A DNA stretch of 64,000 nucleotides from Parabacteroides gordonii MS-1 = DSM 23371. Its GTDB lineage: Bacteria > Bacteroidota > Bacteroidia > Bacteroidales > Tannerellaceae. A program made the position numbers and the translations under genes. Below are positions 31,994 through 40,471 of the stretch, piece after piece. Within the stretch, counting starts at the first letter, position 1. Each line of letters starts with the position of its first letter. Location: the NCBI RefSeq assembly GCF_000969825.1, contig NZ_KQ033919.1, positions 3,546,749 to 3,610,748 of the forward strand, in the 5' to 3' direction. The notes beneath the pieces were generated by a model, which saw only the letters and a program-made list of their open reading frames with translations, was not told where the DNA came from and did no database searches.

Positions 31994-32185
31994 ATGGAAA
32001 AACAGGTTAAGATTGGGAATCTCGCCCATGAACATGAGAGTGAAACCGCTAAACAGACTTTAGTAAAATCAGTAAAAGCCACTGAAAAAAGGTTGTTGAA
32101 AGCGAAAAAATTAACCCGGTTAGTGATTGGTTCTGCAATAGTAATGACCACATGTCCGGAAAAGTATAACACATTAATTCGTTGA
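31994..32185 (+). CDS. Hypothetical protein, 63 aa
   Basis: The 63-residue protein is basic and mostly helical (SVKATEKRLLKAKKLTRLVIG) with no known motif. It follows the NinB-like gene after 1 base and precedes another hypothetical gene by 4 bases, so position supports expression. The C-terminal TCPEKYNTLIR has one Cys. I do not recognise a family. Confidence 0.5.
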   Translation: MEKQVKIGNLAHEHESETAKQTLVKSVKATEKRLLKAKKLTRLVIGSAIVMTTCPEKYNTLIR

Positions 32186-32189
32186 TAGT

Positions 32190-32852
32190 ATGGAAGAAAG
32201 AGAACCTAAAATTAAAAAGGCCGTTTTGAATGGTCGTCAGTTGACAGTAACTTATACGGAGTTCCGTCCGGAGGGTGACAAGGATATCGTTGTTAAGTCT
32301 GAGATACCGGCACATATTGATTGTACAAATGCTTTCAAGAAACTGATTCCTCATTTTATTCTTCTCACAGAAATGAAAGAATCCGATAAAGTAAGTGAGC
32401 GAGCTGCGATTGTTGGAATGGATAATCTGATCGGTGACGACGATGATTTTAAGAATGCTGATGTTTACGGTATCAAAATGGGAAAGAATGATAGTAGTAC
32501 CGATACGGTCATTTTGATGGGTGAACGGTATCTTCAAATTGGTGGTTCAGTTGATTTCAGTTCTCCAGCTCAGGCGTTGGAATCATCGGATAGTGAATTT
32601 GAATATCCTTATATTAATGAATTGAACCTGGCTGTACAGGCAGTGATTTATGAAGTAAAAGAATATTTGTTCAATCAAAAATTTGCTATCACTCAAACGA
32701 CGCTAGACTTTGAAGCAGTGCCGGACGCTCCGTTTGATGCTGGAAAAATGGTAGATACGGATACCGGAGTGGTTACTCCGATCACAGTTGAGAAACCGAA
32801 GCGAGGACGTAAACCGAAAAGTGAACCTCTTGCAACTGCTGCAGCATGTTAA
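32190..32852 (+). CDS. Hypothetical phage protein with basic RGRKPK tail, 220 aa
   Basis: The 220-residue protein has an N-terminal beta-rich domain (KKAVLNGRQLTVTYTEFRP) and a helical middle (ELNLAVQAVIYEVKEYLF). The C-terminal tail PKRGRKPKSEP resembles an AT-hook core that could touch the minor groove. I do not recognise the family. It lies between recombination genes and a helicase and overlaps the helicase by 7 bases, so a DNA-metabolism role is plausible. It could be a single-stranded-DNA-binding or nuclease-inhibitor type protein, but no motif settles this. Confidence 0.6.
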   Translation: MEEREPKIKKAVLNGRQLTVTYTEFRPEGDKDIVVKSEIPAHIDCTNAFKKLIPHFILLTEMKESDKVSERAAIVGMDNLIGDDDDFKNADVYGIKMGKNDSSTDTVILMGERYLQIGGSVDFSSPAQALESSDSEFEYPYINELNLAVQAVIYEVKEYLFNQKFAITQTTLDFEAVPDAPFDAGKMVDTDTGVVTPITVEKPKRGRKPKSEPLATAAAC

Positions 32853-34597
32853 TCCAAGAAGACGAAAAGAATTATTTCCTGCAATTTAAGTATCATCCGC
32901 TAATGGTTGATGTTGTTAAACGTATTCCTGGACGGAAGTTTGACAGCAAACTAAATATGTGGGTGATACCTAAAAGTTTTTATCCACCTGGAAAGTATAC
33001 TCAAAAGGCCTATGTCGACATATTCGCTAACTGGGCTGTAAAATATGGCTATGAGAAAAGCGTACAAAAAGGAGCTCAGGCTTCAAGACCGGACGTTCAT
33101 TATACGCTTCCTCCGATGCCGGAATTAATTTCACCACATGGGTTAAAGATAGAACCTTTCCCATATCAGAAACAAGGCATTGCCTACGCTTTACAGAAAA
33201 AGCGGTGTTTCTTTGGGGATCAACCAGGTTTAGGAAAGACATTGCAGGCTATCGGTACTTCTTTTATTGCAAAGACGTGGCCGGTATTGGTGATCTGTCC
33301 TGCCAGCCTAAAGATCAACTGGCAACGGGAATGGAAGAAATTCACTGGCAAAGATGCAATTATCCTTGATGATCGGAATAAAAACAACTGGCACCGGTAT
33401 TACGAAATGGGATGCTGTGATGTATTCATTACGAATTATGAATCATTGAAAAAGTTTTTTGTTGAAGACTTTGCCGGTGGTGTAACCCGGTCGATTAAGC
33501 TAAAGCCGGTAGCCAGTTTGTTTAAGTGTGTGATCATTGATGAAAGCCACCGATGTAAGTCAAGTAAGACACAGCAATCAAAGATTTGTTACAAGTTATG
33601 CCAGGGAAAGGAATATCGTTTCCTGCTCACTGGAACACCTTCGATCAATGGTCCGGGTGACCTGATCCAGCAATTAAAGATTATGAATCGTTTGGATGAT
33701 TTTGGAGGATATAAGAGTTTTGAAGCAAACTTTATGCAGGGGCCACGGCAGGCAAGTAATTTGGAGATGCTAAACTGGCGATTATGGAATACCGGTTTCT
33801 TCCGGAGGGAGAAAGCAAAGGTTTTGGATCAGCTGCCGGATAAGATGCGTCAGGTCGTGAATGTGGATATCACAAACAGAAAAGAATATCAGGATGCAGA
33901 ACATGATCTGCTTAGTTATCTGGCTGCTTATGAAAATGCTGATGATGAAAAGTTACGACGGGCCGAACGTGGTAAAGTGATGGTACAAATGCAGAAACTC
34001 CGACAAATTGCAGCTAGAGGAAAAATATCGGCAGCCGTAGAGTTTATCCAGGACATAATTGATTCCGGTGAAAAGTTGATTGTTTTTGCCTTTCTTAAAG
34101 AGGTTGTACAGGAGATAAAGAAAGTATTCCCTAATGCAGTTACCATCGTTGGAGACAATACCAGCCAGGAACGACAGGATGCCGTTGATCGGTTTCAGAA
34201 TGATCCGAAATGTAACCTTATCATCTGTAATTATAAATCGGCAGGGGTAGGTCTTACATTGACAGCTAGTAGCCGTGTTGCCTTTGTTGAGTTCCCGTGG
34301 ACGTTTGCCGACTGCGAGCAGGCGGAAGATAGAGCGCACCGTATCGGTCAAAAGAATAGTGTGAATTGTTATTACTTCCTTGGAAAAAATACAATTGATG
34401 AATCGATATGGGATATTATTCAGACAAAGAAAGACATAGCAAACGATGTAACCGGGACAGATGATCAGGTACCGGAGAAAACTGTCGATGCAATGATTTT
34501 GAAAATGTCTGCTAAATCAGGGATCAAGAAAAGTGAAACAAGCACGTCCCCGTTCGATCGTCGTCTGGATGGTGCACTATTCAGCAATGCAATATGA
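32846..34597 (+). CDS. SNF2-family DNA helicase (SMARCAL1-like)
   Basis: The 583-residue protein has an N-terminal HARP-like region (about 10-60: GRKFDSKLNMWVIP), then SNF2 helicase motifs: I GDQPGLGKT (124-132), Ia ICPASLKINW, II IIDESHRC (DESH), III LTGTP, V LTASSRV and VI QAEDRAHRIGQ. Such phage proteins anneal or remodel replication forks using ATP. The gene overlaps the previous one by 7 bases and is followed by a VRR-NUC gene with a 4-base overlap. In phages the SNF2 plus VRR-NUC combination is common. Confidence 0.92.
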   Translation: MLIQEDEKNYFLQFKYHPLMVDVVKRIPGRKFDSKLNMWVIPKSFYPPGKYTQKAYVDIFANWAVKYGYEKSVQKGAQASRPDVHYTLPPMPELISPHGLKIEPFPYQKQGIAYALQKKRCFFGDQPGLGKTLQAIGTSFIAKTWPVLVICPASLKINWQREWKKFTGKDAIILDDRNKNNWHRYYEMGCCDVFITNYESLKKFFVEDFAGGVTRSIKLKPVASLFKCVIIDESHRCKSSKTQQSKICYKLCQGKEYRFLLTGTPSINGPGDLIQQLKIMNRLDDFGGYKSFEANFMQGPRQASNLEMLNWRLWNTGFFRREKAKVLDQLPDKMRQVVNVDITNRKEYQDAEHDLLSYLAAYENADDEKLRRAERGKVMVQMQKLRQIAARGKISAAVEFIQDIIDSGEKLIVFAFLKEVVQEIKKVFPNAVTIVGDNTSQERQDAVDRFQNDPKCNLIICNYKSAGVGLTLTASSRVAFVEFPWTFADCEQAEDRAHRIGQKNSVNCYYFLGKNTIDESIWDIIQTKKDIANDVTGTDDQVPEKTVDAMILKMSAKSGIKKSETSTSPFDRRLDGALFSNAI

Positions 34598-34947
34598 AAG
34601 GTGAGGCAGGTCTGCAATCTTCATGTATAGAGTGGTTCAATCTACAATTTCCAAAATTGAAACTGCTTCTTTTCGCTGTTCCGAACGGTGGCCGACGTAA
34701 CAAGATAGAAGCGGCCAATCTCAAAAGGCAGGGTGTCCGGGCTGGTGTTGCTGATCTTATTTTACTTTTTCCAAAAGGTGGTCACGGTAGCCTTTGCATA
34801 GAGATGAAGTATAAGAAAGGTACGCAGCAGGATTCGCAGAAGGACTGGCAGAGGGTAGCGGAGGCGGCAGGCAATAAATACGTTGTCTGCCGGTCATTGA
34901 ATGAGTTTATGAAAGAGGTCAAGAACTATTTAGGTATTGAGCGATGA
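34594..34947 (+). CDS. VRR-NUC domain nuclease
   Basis: The 117-residue protein is a stand-alone VRR-NUC domain. The motif is AGVADLILLFPKGG followed by CIEMKYKKGTQQDSQKDW, giving the D...ExK metal site, and the C-terminal YVVCRSLNEF typical of the family. Stand-alone VRR-NUCs process branched DNA and occur mostly in phages next to SNF2 helicases, as here. It overlaps the helicase by 4 bases and the replication gene by 4 bases. Confidence 0.92.
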   Translation: MKGEAGLQSSCIEWFNLQFPKLKLLLFAVPNGGRRNKIEAANLKRQGVRAGVADLILLFPKGGHGSLCIEMKYKKGTQQDSQKDWQRVAEAAGNKYVVCRSLNEFMKEVKNYLGIER

Positions 34948-35654
34948 ATTATATTGAATTAATAAATCGGTTTTGGGAATTGGATGAGCAATGGCAATTC
35001 TCCTGCTGTGAAACGAGACTGTATTTTTACTTGGTAAAAACAGCAAATCGTTTAGGCTGGGCGGATAACTGGACGCATTCGGATGATAGAACATCTGCAA
35101 ATGTGGGAGTGTCATTGAATACAATGAAAACAGCCAGGAACCGGTTATCTCAGATTGGAATGATAAAGTTTTTTCCTGGTGGAAAAGGTCAAAAAGATAA
35201 AACTAGGTATCAAATTTTGACACCTAACTTAATACCTAACCTGACACCTAACTTAACACCTAACCTGATACCTAATCAGACCCCTATAAATAAACTAAAT
35301 AAAACAAGTAATAATATCCCCCCTATAATCCCCCATGAAAACAATTTGCCTTTTCCGGAAGAAAAGCCGAAAAAGAAATCCAGTAGGGCAAAGAAAGAAT
35401 TTATTCCTCCAGTACTGGACGATGTATTAAAATTCTTTTCTGGCAGCTTATTGCCAGATTGGGAGAACCAGGGACGGTTATTTTTCTCTCACTACAATTC
35501 CCAGGGCTGGCGTAAAGGAACCGGCGTACAGGTTACTGACTGGGATAGTTTAGCAAACAAATGGATTTTAGACGAAAAAATTAAACGAGATGCAAGGAGT
35601 ACAGGAAGTAAGACAAACAATCCAGCGTCCGGTAACGGATACGCCGGAAAATAA
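34944..35654 (+). CDS. Phage replication initiator-like protein with embedded iterons
   Basis: The 236-residue protein has an N-terminal winged-HTH of replication-initiator type (about 10-85: CETRLYFYLVKTANRLGW, NVGVSLNTMKTARNRLSQIGMIKFF). A spacer with four-residue repeats (TPNL/IPNL, about 93-115) follows, then an acidic-basic linker and a DnaD-like C-terminal region (LPDWENQGRLFFSHYN, about 170-210). The DNA under the spacer is a 12-bp iteron array, as in lambda O. The next gene, a DnaC-like loader, overlaps by 65 bases. Confidence 0.75.
   Translation: MNYIELINRFWELDEQWQFSCCETRLYFYLVKTANRLGWADNWTHSDDRTSANVGVSLNTMKTARNRLSQIGMIKFFPGGKGQKDKTRYQILTPNLIPNLTPNLTPNLIPNQTPINKLNKTSNNIPPIIPHENNLPFPEEKPKKKSSRAKKEFIPPVLDDVLKFFSGSLLPDWENQGRLFFSHYNSQGWRKGTGVQVTDWDSLANKWILDEKIKRDARSTGSKTNNPASGNGYAGK
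35204..35291. repeat. Iteron array (probable phage replication origin)
   Basis: Five 12-bp units, consensus AYACCTAACYTR, are adjacent at 35220-35279. A sixth degenerate unit lies at 35280-35291 and an inverted core TAGGTAT at 35204-35210. Directly after comes an AT-rich run (about 35286-35315). Iterons plus an AT-rich element inside an initiator gene match the layout of oriλ. The origin function is inferred. Confidence 0.75.
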
Positions 35655-36237
35655 GATTGACCTAACGGCCTATAAGAAATTGTTTCTTCGGGTAGCAGAT
35701 CACTATTCCAAAGGCACATTTGTAATCGACGAGCGAAACAGAGCGATCGTGTATTCCCTGTTTCTGTATTTCCTGAAACAATCGGGATCGCTCGATATCC
35801 AAAAAGGTTTGTGGTTAGCCGGTCCGGTCGGTACCGGGAAATCTACGCTGATGTATATTTTCAGCAGGTTCATGCAAACTTTACAAAGGGGGTTCCGAGT
35901 GTATGTGTGTAGCCGGATTACGACAGAATATGCAATGCACGGAGATTTGAGCCGGTATTTGGATAATGCCGGATGGTCTTCATTGGGGCCGGTTGATATG
36001 TGTTTCGACGAGTTCGGCCGTGAACCGATCCCGGCAAAATATTTCGGGAATGAGTTGAATGTGATGCAGCATATATTTCACATTCGGTACAGCTATTGGC
36101 AACAGTACGGATTGAGAACTTATGTCACAACAAACCTTTATCCGAATGATGTAGAACGTAAATACGGTGATTATATCCGTGATCGACGTGGTGAAATGTT
36201 CAACCTGATTGAGTTGAACGGAGAAAGTAGAAGATAA
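35590..36237 (+). CDS. DnaC-like helicase loader ATPase
   Basis: The 215-residue protein has Walker A GPVGTGKST (about 78-86) and a Walker B near MCFDEFGRE. The Cys-Ser-Arg segment YVCSRITTEYAMHGDLSRYL and the arginine-containing C-terminus fit DnaC/IstB-type AAA+ loaders, which place the host replicative helicase at the origin. The start ATG 35590 lies 65 bases inside the end of the initiator gene. This pair (initiator plus loader) mirrors lambda O and P or DnaD/DnaI systems. Confidence 0.85.
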   Translation: MQGVQEVRQTIQRPVTDTPENKIDLTAYKKLFLRVADHYSKGTFVIDERNRAIVYSLFLYFLKQSGSLDIQKGLWLAGPVGTGKSTLMYIFSRFMQTLQRGFRVYVCSRITTEYAMHGDLSRYLDNAGWSSLGPVDMCFDEFGREPIPAKYFGNELNVMQHIFHIRYSYWQQYGLRTYVTTNLYPNDVERKYGDYIRDRRGEMFNLIELNGESRR

Positions 36238-36259
36238 CTAAACTAAAAAATAATATCCT

Positions 36260-36658
36260 ATGAGAACAAAAAGCTTTAATGAAGTAATCGCTGATTATTT
36301 GAAACAGCGGGCAGCAGAGGACACATTATTCGCTCCGAAGTTTACTAATCCCAAGAAGAGCATTGATGAATGTTGCCGGTATATTTTAGGTGAAGCGCGG
36401 AAGCGCGGTAATGAGGTGGTAATGACTGATAATGAAGTGTTCGGCTTAGCTATACACTATTACGAAGAGGAAAATATCAAAGTGAATGCTAGAATAGGTA
36501 ATTCAGTTAAAAGCCGGGTTGTAAGTTGCAAACAGGTTCCTGAGGTTCAAACTGTGGAACAGTTGTCGATACAATATGAACGGCCTGTTTTTTCCACTGT
36601 TAAGCGGGGGAGAGGTAAGAGAGAAGAAAGCAAATTACAATTATCTTTATTTGATTAA
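36260..36658 (+). CDS. PcfK-like protein
   Basis: The 132-residue protein matches the PcfK-like family: MRTKSFNEVIADYLKQRA at the start and IDECCRYILGEARKRGN in the first half. Homologues were named from the enterococcal plasmid pCF10 and are common on Bacteroides mobile elements; their function is unknown. It is followed 3 bases later by a PcfJ-like gene, the usual pairing. The rest of the protein is an acidic loop plus a basic tail (VKRGRGKREESK). Confidence 0.8.
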   Translation: MRTKSFNEVIADYLKQRAAEDTLFAPKFTNPKKSIDECCRYILGEARKRGNEVVMTDNEVFGLAIHYYEEENIKVNARIGNSVKSRVVSCKQVPEVQTVEQLSIQYERPVFSTVKRGRGKREESKLQLSLFD

Positions 36659-36661
36659 GCC

Positions 36662-37987
36662 ATGAAGCCAAAAACAAAATTACAAAAGCTGGTAGTTAAA
36701 CTGAGCGCACAATTACCGAAATTTACTGAGAAACATCGTCAATGGGCTATTGAAAATGTCGTTGATCGTATTGGTCTTCGATTGAAAAAAGGTATTATTA
36801 CTTGTACTCATTGTAGTGAAGTTTTTCCTGATACAATGAAATTTGAAGATGGAGAAATTGATCTTTGTCCCAATTGTGGAAGTAAGTTGAAGATCGAAAC
36901 AAGTACGAGAAAGAATGATTTTCAAGCAGAGTATTTCTCTATTATAACAACATGCCAGGGATTTCAAGTATTCCGTTATTTTATGATTAAGAAGGAATTC
37001 AAATTTGGCTGTGAGGCACAATATAAAATTGCGGAAGTTGTTCAGCGATGGCTCCTGCCTGATGGTAGATTTGAAACATTTGCAAAACTTACTAATACCC
37101 ATCAATATTATAGTGATGCGTGGTGTTTTGAAAGTGAGATGGAATTAAGGGGAAGAGATAAACATGCCTACAATGTTGGATGCGATGCATGTTATCCTGT
37201 TCGAAAATATCTTTCTGTTTGGAGAAAATATGGATTCAAAGGAAAGATGTACGGCTATTATCCTTTTAACTTCTTTCATCTAATCAGTACAAATAACCAA
37301 GCTGAAACATTACTTAAAGCCTGTCAGTTTGATTTGCTCTGTAGAATGTGTGCAGGATATGATGATGAAATAAAAAGATACTGGCCATCGATCAAGATAT
37401 GTATGCGTAACCATTATTCGGTGAAAGATGCAAAAATGTGGCTTGATTATTTGATGTTACTCAGTTACTACAAAAAGGATTTACGCAATGCTCACTATGT
37501 CTGTCCTGTTAATTTAAGAAATGCTCATGATGAGTATATGAATAAGCGGAATCGCGAATTGGCTAAAGAACGTGCTACCTTTGATCGTGAAAAAGCTATT
37601 TATGCAGAACAACGACGGAAACGACTTTTTGAAAAGATGAAGGAAGACAATCTCAAATATCAAGAACAGAAAGGTAAATTCTTTGATGTTCAATTCAATG
37701 ATGGGGTTGTAGTGGTACGTGTACTACGTAGTGTTGAAGAGTTTAAAGAAGAAGGGGATGCTTTGAATCACTGTGTATTTACAAATGAGTATTATAAAAA
37801 GACTAATTCCCTTGTTCTTTCCGCTCGAATTGGAGATAAACACATTGAGACAATCGAAATAAATTTAACGACTATGACGGTCAATCAATGTTATGGGCAT
37901 GGAAATAATAATACAAAGTATCATAATCAGATACTTGAACTTGTGAAAAAGAATATGAACCTGATCCGTCGAAGGTTGACGGCGTAA
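36662..37987 (+). CDS. PcfJ-like protein with zinc ribbon
   Basis: The 441-residue protein has a CxxC...CxxC zinc ribbon near its N-terminus (TCTHCSEVF and LCPNCGSKL, about 49-77) and a C-terminal PcfJ domain: VEEFKEEGDALNHCVFTNEYYKK and the final IEINLTTMTVNQCYGHGN. PcfJ-like proteins sit next to PcfK on plasmids, integrative elements and phages, with no proven activity. The central part is long and helical with a Lys/Glu-rich stretch (about 290-330), perhaps a coiled coil. Confidence 0.82.
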   Translation: MKPKTKLQKLVVKLSAQLPKFTEKHRQWAIENVVDRIGLRLKKGIITCTHCSEVFPDTMKFEDGEIDLCPNCGSKLKIETSTRKNDFQAEYFSIITTCQGFQVFRYFMIKKEFKFGCEAQYKIAEVVQRWLLPDGRFETFAKLTNTHQYYSDAWCFESEMELRGRDKHAYNVGCDACYPVRKYLSVWRKYGFKGKMYGYYPFNFFHLISTNNQAETLLKACQFDLLCRMCAGYDDEIKRYWPSIKICMRNHYSVKDAKMWLDYLMLLSYYKKDLRNAHYVCPVNLRNAHDEYMNKRNRELAKERATFDREKAIYAEQRRKRLFEKMKEDNLKYQEQKGKFFDVQFNDGVVVVRVLRSVEEFKEEGDALNHCVFTNEYYKKTNSLVLSARIGDKHIETIEINLTTMTVNQCYGHGNNNTKYHNQILELVKKNMNLIRRRLTA

Positions 37988-38000
37988 ATATTAAGTTGTT

Positions 38001-38357
38001 ATGAAATATGTTCCTGTTTTTGGTAGAAATATTGACAGCTATATTCAAAAAAGATTGAATAACAAAACTCATTTGATTTGCACATTCGATAGAGAAGACG
38101 GTTTAAAATTGTATATACTAGCAATAGAAATAAATATGAGACTTGAAGATAACTCCCTTATGCCTTGGGGAAAATATAAGGGTGAGAAAATGGCAAATGT
38201 TCCGGCTACATACTTGATGTGGCTATACAACAATGAGAAATGTAATGCGGAAGTCCAGGCGTACATTGAAGATAACATGGATGCTTTAAAAGAAGAAATC
38301 AGGCAATTAGGAGATAAAAAAGATGAAACTAAAAGATATAGCAAGCCAATTGGCTAA
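38001..38357 (+). CDS. DUF3820 family protein
   Basis: The C-terminal half, beginning LMPWGKYKGEKMANVPATYL and WLYNNEKCNAEV, is the DUF3820 pattern, a short domain often attached to exonuclease-type proteins. The N-terminal 45 residues (MKYVPVFGRNIDSYIQKR and following) are not recognised, and ATG 38136 (MRLEDNSLMPWG) is an equally possible start, giving the domain alone. The end overlaps the next gene by 35 bases. Confidence 0.65.
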   Translation: MKYVPVFGRNIDSYIQKRLNNKTHLICTFDREDGLKLYILAIEINMRLEDNSLMPWGKYKGEKMANVPATYLMWLYNNEKCNAEVQAYIEDNMDALKEEIRQLGDKKDETKRYSKPIG

Positions 38358-38631
38358 CCGAATAAACCAACCAGCCGTAATCGAAGTGTATCTTCGACAG
38401 GTATATGCGAAGGGTTTTATAGATGGTACCAAACAGTCTCCCTGGATAAGCGTTAAGGAAGGGTTACCATGTGATCAAAATATCGTCTTGGTAAGGAGCC
38501 AATATGGAAGCAAATCTACAGCTTATTATTGCGACAATAATATCGGGTTTGTAATTTACGGAGAAAATGCCTATAAGGTTTTTGGAGTAGTAACGCATTG
38601 GATGCCGATACCGGAATTAGAAGAGAATTGA
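38323..38631 (+). CDS. DUF551 domain phage protein
   Basis: The 102-residue protein contains the DUF551 signature SPWISVKEGLPCDQNIVLV and the final VVTHWMPIPELEEN. The family is common in tailed phages and usually lies in early or replication regions; function unknown. A Shine-Dalgarno-like TAGGAGA precedes ATG 38323. It is the last rightward gene before the reversed AT-rich block. Confidence 0.78.
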   Translation: MKLKDIASQLANRINQPAVIEVYLRQVYAKGFIDGTKQSPWISVKEGLPCDQNIVLVRSQYGSKSTAYYCDNNIGFVIYGENAYKVFGVVTHWMPIPELEEN

Positions 38632-38720
38632 ACTTTTGCTCACCTTATTTGCAAGGCGAACAAACGCGGAAAAATTGAAAATTAAGTATTGAGTCGACAT
38701 TAAAAAGAACATAAATGTAT

Positions 38721-38909
38721 TTATTGAAGGATTAATGCTATCACGGAAACAATAAGTGTTACTATTGCAATAGCTATGTTAATATAAGAGAACTTTTGTG
38801 ACTGTTTTGAGTTCCGATCAGCGTTGTGTTCTCGTTTAATTTTTTGAATGTCAGCAGAGTAATGTTCTAATCCTTTGGTTGAATTATCTTCTTTACAAAA
38901 ATACTTCAT
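38721..38909 (-). CDS. Small membrane protein, 62 aa
   Basis: The 62-residue protein has a charged N-terminal half (MKYFCKEDNSTKGLEHYSAD and a Lys/Arg-rich stretch) and a C-terminal transmembrane helix (INIAIAIVTLIVSVIALIL). It is encoded opposite to its neighbours in an AT-rich block that also carries a tRNA and two nuclease-like genes. I do not recognise a family. Such tail-anchored peptides may act in exclusion or toxicity, but no motif shows it. Confidence 0.5.
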   Translation of the reverse strand: MKYFCKEDNSTKGLEHYSADIQKIKREHNADRNSKQSQKFSYINIAIAIVTLIVSVIALILQ

Positions 38910-38949
38910 GTAGTATATAATGTTGGTGACTTATATAATATTTAAAAAG

Positions 38950-39024
38950 TGAACCGTGCCGGATTCGAACCGGCGACCTCTGCCCTGTCAAGGCAGCGCT
39001 CTAAACCAGCTGAGCTAACGGTTC
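38950..39024 (-). tRNA. tRNA-Val (anticodon GAC)
   Basis: On the minus strand a complete tRNA folds: acceptor GAACCGT/ACGGTTC, D-arm, anticodon stem CTGCC/GGCAG with loop TTGACAG (anticodon GAC), variable AGGTC, T-arm GCCGG/CCGGC with loop TTCGAAT, discriminator A. CCA is not encoded. It lies inside the prophage between phage genes and has a TATATTTG -7 box 8 bases upstream. Confidence 0.93.
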
Positions 39025-39031
39025 AGTTTGG

Positions 39032-39039
39032 CAAATATA
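39032..39039 (-). promoter_or_regulatory. -7 box of tRNA-Val
   Basis: TATATTTG on the minus strand, within the 17-bp sequence that also occurs at 27887-27903. Confidence 0.55.
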
Positions 39040-39267
39040 AGAAAAGTTATGAATAAGCGAATCATGAAGATGTTAGTAAATTTTTTCTGATCAAGCTTAC
39101 CTGATCAAGGTAATTATTCCTACAAATTATACCATTGTCTGTTTGGGTAATTTTAAATCTCTTATTTAGAGCTGTTTGAATTTGTTTGTTAATTGAAGGA
39201 ACAATAGTCAAAATTAGCCAATAGGACTATCTACCCAAGAAGTCCTATTGGCATAGTATTCTGAATA

Positions 39268-40170
39268 TCAATCTTCTTTTTTTAATGGAAAATGAAAAAC
39301 CATAATCTCAAGTTGAATTTTTCTATCAGTATCAGTTGGAAAATGAAATATATACGAAAATGATGTTTCATTACTATCTTTAATGTAGCAATCATAGTAA
39401 GGGTGTTTGGGAACTTCTGATTTTATTGTTTTTATGACAGCGGATAAATTAACATTATGAACAAAGAATAATAATGCTACTTTACTATCTCTCCATGTTA
39501 AATATGAATCAAATAGCTGGTATATAGCATCATGAAGACCTTGAGCCCCTTTCCATATTTTACACTCAGCTACAAATAAATTGGAATTATCTGTATGTTT
39601 TAAAAGTATGTCAGTCTTACCTGATTTATTAAAAGACTCACGAGTTGCTGTAGTATCTTTATATCTTGTTGCAAGATACGGTATTAGATAATCTCTGATT
39701 TCTTCTTCTCCCATCTTAGAATATATTCTTTCCATTTGTTCAAGATTTTTTAGAGCTTTATCTATAGTCAAAAGAATATCATTATAACATTCTTCTCCTA
39801 ATTGAGGGTCAGGTACTTCTATTTTTTGTATTGTTTGATCGCCTTGTTTTATGAACATCTTTTTTAATCCATCTAATTTTTCTAAATTGTATGGGGTTAA
39901 TTGGGCTATGAATGATAAATATGCTTTTTCTCTATTTTCTTCAGAAAGCGAATCAAGTAGATCTTTGTAGTATATTATCCTTGTGGTAGATAGTCCTCTT
40001 TCTTTTCTTGTATTTATATACTGTGTATAATCTATAGGAACAGTATAGTCGCATTCACGTAAAATATTCATGAATTTAGGACCTGAATAATAATATGGTT
40101 TAGAAGAATCTCCTTCTGCATTGATTATTTCATATAATCGGCTATATGCTTCATCCCAGTTAACAATCAT
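39268..40170 (-). CDS. PD-(D/E)XK nuclease-like protein
   Basis: I start at ATG 40170 (300 aa); an upstream frame to 40281 adds a dubious AT-rich leader. The C-terminal half has the nuclease core FNKSGKTDILLKHTD followed by FVAECKIWKGAQG (D...ExK), as in restriction-like endonucleases. The N-terminal half is helical and unrecognised. A -7 box (40197-40204) is upstream. As a stand-alone nuclease gene in reversed orientation inside a phage it may be an anti-phage effector or a restriction-type cargo. No methylase gene accompanies it. Confidence 0.65.
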   Translation of the reverse strand: MIVNWDEAYSRLYEIINAEGDSSKPYYYSGPKFMNILRECDYTVPIDYTQYINTRKERGLSTTRIIYYKDLLDSLSEENREKAYLSFIAQLTPYNLEKLDGLKKMFIKQGDQTIQKIEVPDPQLGEECYNDILLTIDKALKNLEQMERIYSKMGEEEIRDYLIPYLATRYKDTTATRESFNKSGKTDILLKHTDNSNLFVAECKIWKGAQGLHDAIYQLFDSYLTWRDSKVALLFFVHNVNLSAVIKTIKSEVPKHPYYDCYIKDSNETSFSYIFHFPTDTDRKIQLEIMVFHFPLKKED

Positions 40171-40471
40171 GGTAGTTTGTTTTTTTAGTTTAGGCACAAA
40201 TATACTAATATAATGAATTATAAAAGTACAAGAACCAATAGAACTTTTATAAAAATATATTTGAAATGTAATATTTATCATGAATTGTAGTGATAGATAA
40301 TGATAAAATATAGAGAGAATGAAAAATTGTCTAAAATTACATTTGTCGAATGGCTAATTATGAAAAATTAAAGTATTGGGTTGTGGACAATAAAAGGAGC
40401 ATAGATTGAAATTGAATGACAAGAACTGAGCCATTAGGTTAAAATGAAGCCTATGAACTATCTACTTTCTT
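40171..40471 (-). other. AT-rich intergenic stretch between the two cargo genes
   Basis: About 300 bases with very low GC and no credible ORF. Apart from the TATATTTG box (40197-40204) in front of the nuclease gene I see no strong hairpin or repeat. Confidence 0.5.
40197..40204 (-). promoter_or_regulatory. -7 box of the cargo nuclease gene
   Basis: TATATTTG on the minus strand, 26 bases before ATG 40170; the -33 region is not clear. Confidence 0.45.

Noticed and set aside
35204-35291. Short direct repeats as a CRISPR array
   Set aside because: The units are 12 bp with no spacers, lie inside a coding frame and encode a tetrapeptide repeat; they fit iterons.
39025-39267. Possible small ORFs between tRNA-Val and the nuclease gene
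   Set aside because: Frames are short and AT-rich without leader or motif; I see only the tRNA promoter box there.
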